Shown piece after piece: positions 43,769 to 44,426 of a DNA stretch of 44,426 nt. The stretch's first letter is position 1, and each line of letters opens with the position of its first letter. The notes below the pieces were generated by a model, which was not told the origin of the DNA, did not search any database, and saw only the letters and a list, made by a program, of their open reading frames with translations. Source of the DNA: Desulfamplus sp. GTDB lineage: Bacteria > Desulfobacterota > Desulfobacteria > Desulfobacterales > Desulfobacteraceae. Where the stretch lies: assembly GCA_015232935.1 (NCBI GenBank), contig JADFYT010000002.1, positions 1-44,426 on the forward strand, given 5' to 3'. The position numbers and the translations under genes were made by a program.

Positions 43769-44426
43769 AATGTTTTCTTAAATTCCTGTGTTAACGTTTT
43801 TTAAAGAGATAAAAAGAAGTATCTGTCCATAGAATACCCGTCCATTAATTTAACTGAAACTATTTTAAAACACAATAGTTCTAATAACACTGCTCGAGGT
43901 GGAGCTTATTGTTGTCGCAACCTCATTTTTTTGGAGATTCCCTCAAAAAAAGTGTCAACTGCTTTTGAGGTGATATCAATGATGCCGAATATCAAGTATG
44001 AAATTTAGAGTCTGTCCGATTTAATCAGGCTGCCTTTTCCCTTTGATCACACTCTTTTGCTACACCAGCGTTCAATTACAGGTTTTGACGTTATCTACTC
44101 AAAAATGCCAAAAAATTTACAAATTTTGTCCCTGTTCAGATTTGAAGCTTCTAATAACAGTTAACAATAATCATGCCCATTGCAGGTAAAATGGTACTTC
44201 ATACACATGTATTGGCAAATTCAGGGTTGTGGCATCTTTTTTGCTATTTTTTATGATTAACAGGTTTTTATTCAACAGGTGGGCATGTTTCATATCATCT
44301 TAAAAGTAGTTTAGACTTTTTTTGAGAAAATTCCCTAAAAACGGGAATGAGGTTAAAGAAAGTGCAAACCAGCAAATGAAACATGCCAACAGGTTTCATC
44401 TGTTTTTCAGAAGAGAAAAACTCAAC
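43769..44426. other. 658 bases with no supported gene; inverted repeats suggest a decayed mobile element
   Basis: No frame here gives a recognisable protein. A degenerate inverted pair lies at 43919-43953 and 44315-44354: AACCTCATT ... CTCAAAAAAAGT on the left, and ACTTTTTTTGAG ... AATGAGGTT on the right. A second, perfect 12-bp inverted pair is GGCATGTTTCAT (44282-44293) and ATGAAACATGCC (44376-44387). The arrangement fits the ends of a non-autonomous or decayed transposable element of about 440 bp. The promoter for the radical SAM gene must also lie near 43769-43870 but is not clear. Confidence 0.5.

Overview
The window reads as chromosome of a sulfate-reducing deltaproteobacterium (Desulfobacterota), most likely Desulfobacterales. 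The evidence is a complete reductive-type dsrA-dsrB-dsrD set followed by a CbiA/DsrN-type amidase gene, a futalosine-pathway menaquinone gene (mqnB), an NrfD/ferredoxin/multihaem cytochrome membrane module, and a def-fmt-rsmB-rpe block. Species cannot be fixed from sequence reading alone.

Layout. Bases 1-1901 (minus) hold a three-subunit NrfD-type quinone/cytochrome module cut by the left edge, with a possible 48-residue small ORF between its last two genes. Bases 2068-3399 (minus) hold an ornithine cyclodeaminase-family gene and tRNA-Leu(CAG) with a clear promoter and terminator. Bases 3510-21046 (plus) are a long housekeeping run: ribF, def, fmt, rsmB, rpe, mqnB, an AI-2E/PerM-type permease, a sensorless hybrid histidine kinase, a REC-TPR protein, parA, parB, an ispH gene fused to a UbiA-like membrane domain, and a DUF342/FapA-like gene. 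Bases 21098-28058 (minus) are the dsr region: a TPR gene and an unrecognised 499-residue gene, then dsrA, dsrB, dsrD and dsrN. dsrA has its own sigma70-type promoter and a leader of roughly 245 nt. Bases 28375-33341 hold pbpC (minus), then a diguanylate cyclase and a CPHC thioredoxin-like/HEAT protein (plus). Bases 33358-43768 (minus) hold a ZIP transporter, a DUF1566-like protein, a DUF3999/DUF2339 pair, transketolase, a periplasmic amino-acid-type binding protein and a radical SAM protein. The last 658 bases hold no gene I can support, but contain inverted repeats that look like a decayed mobile element.

How the genes work together: DsrAB with DsrD carries out sulfite reduction, DsrN probably amidates its sirohaem, and the two upstream genes are candidate accessory factors. 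MqnB and the NrfD module belong to menaquinone-linked electron transport. The kinase and REC-TPR protein look like a cytoplasmic phosphorelay. Def and Fmt handle N-formyl-methionine.

The most unusual property is spread over the window. Many otherwise ordinary enzymes (Def, Fmt, Rpe, MqnB, IspH, DsrN, Tkt, DUF3999, DUF2339, the 499-residue protein and others) carry hydrophilic, low-complexity in-frame insertions. Several are visibly made of short tandem DNA repeats whose period is a multiple of three. DsrA, DsrB, DsrD and ParA lack them. Other points of note are the IspH-UbiA fusion with degenerate UbiA aspartates, a dispersed 44-bp repeat in three copies with compensating stem changes, and layered regulatory structure in the dsr leader and the dsrB-dsrD gap.
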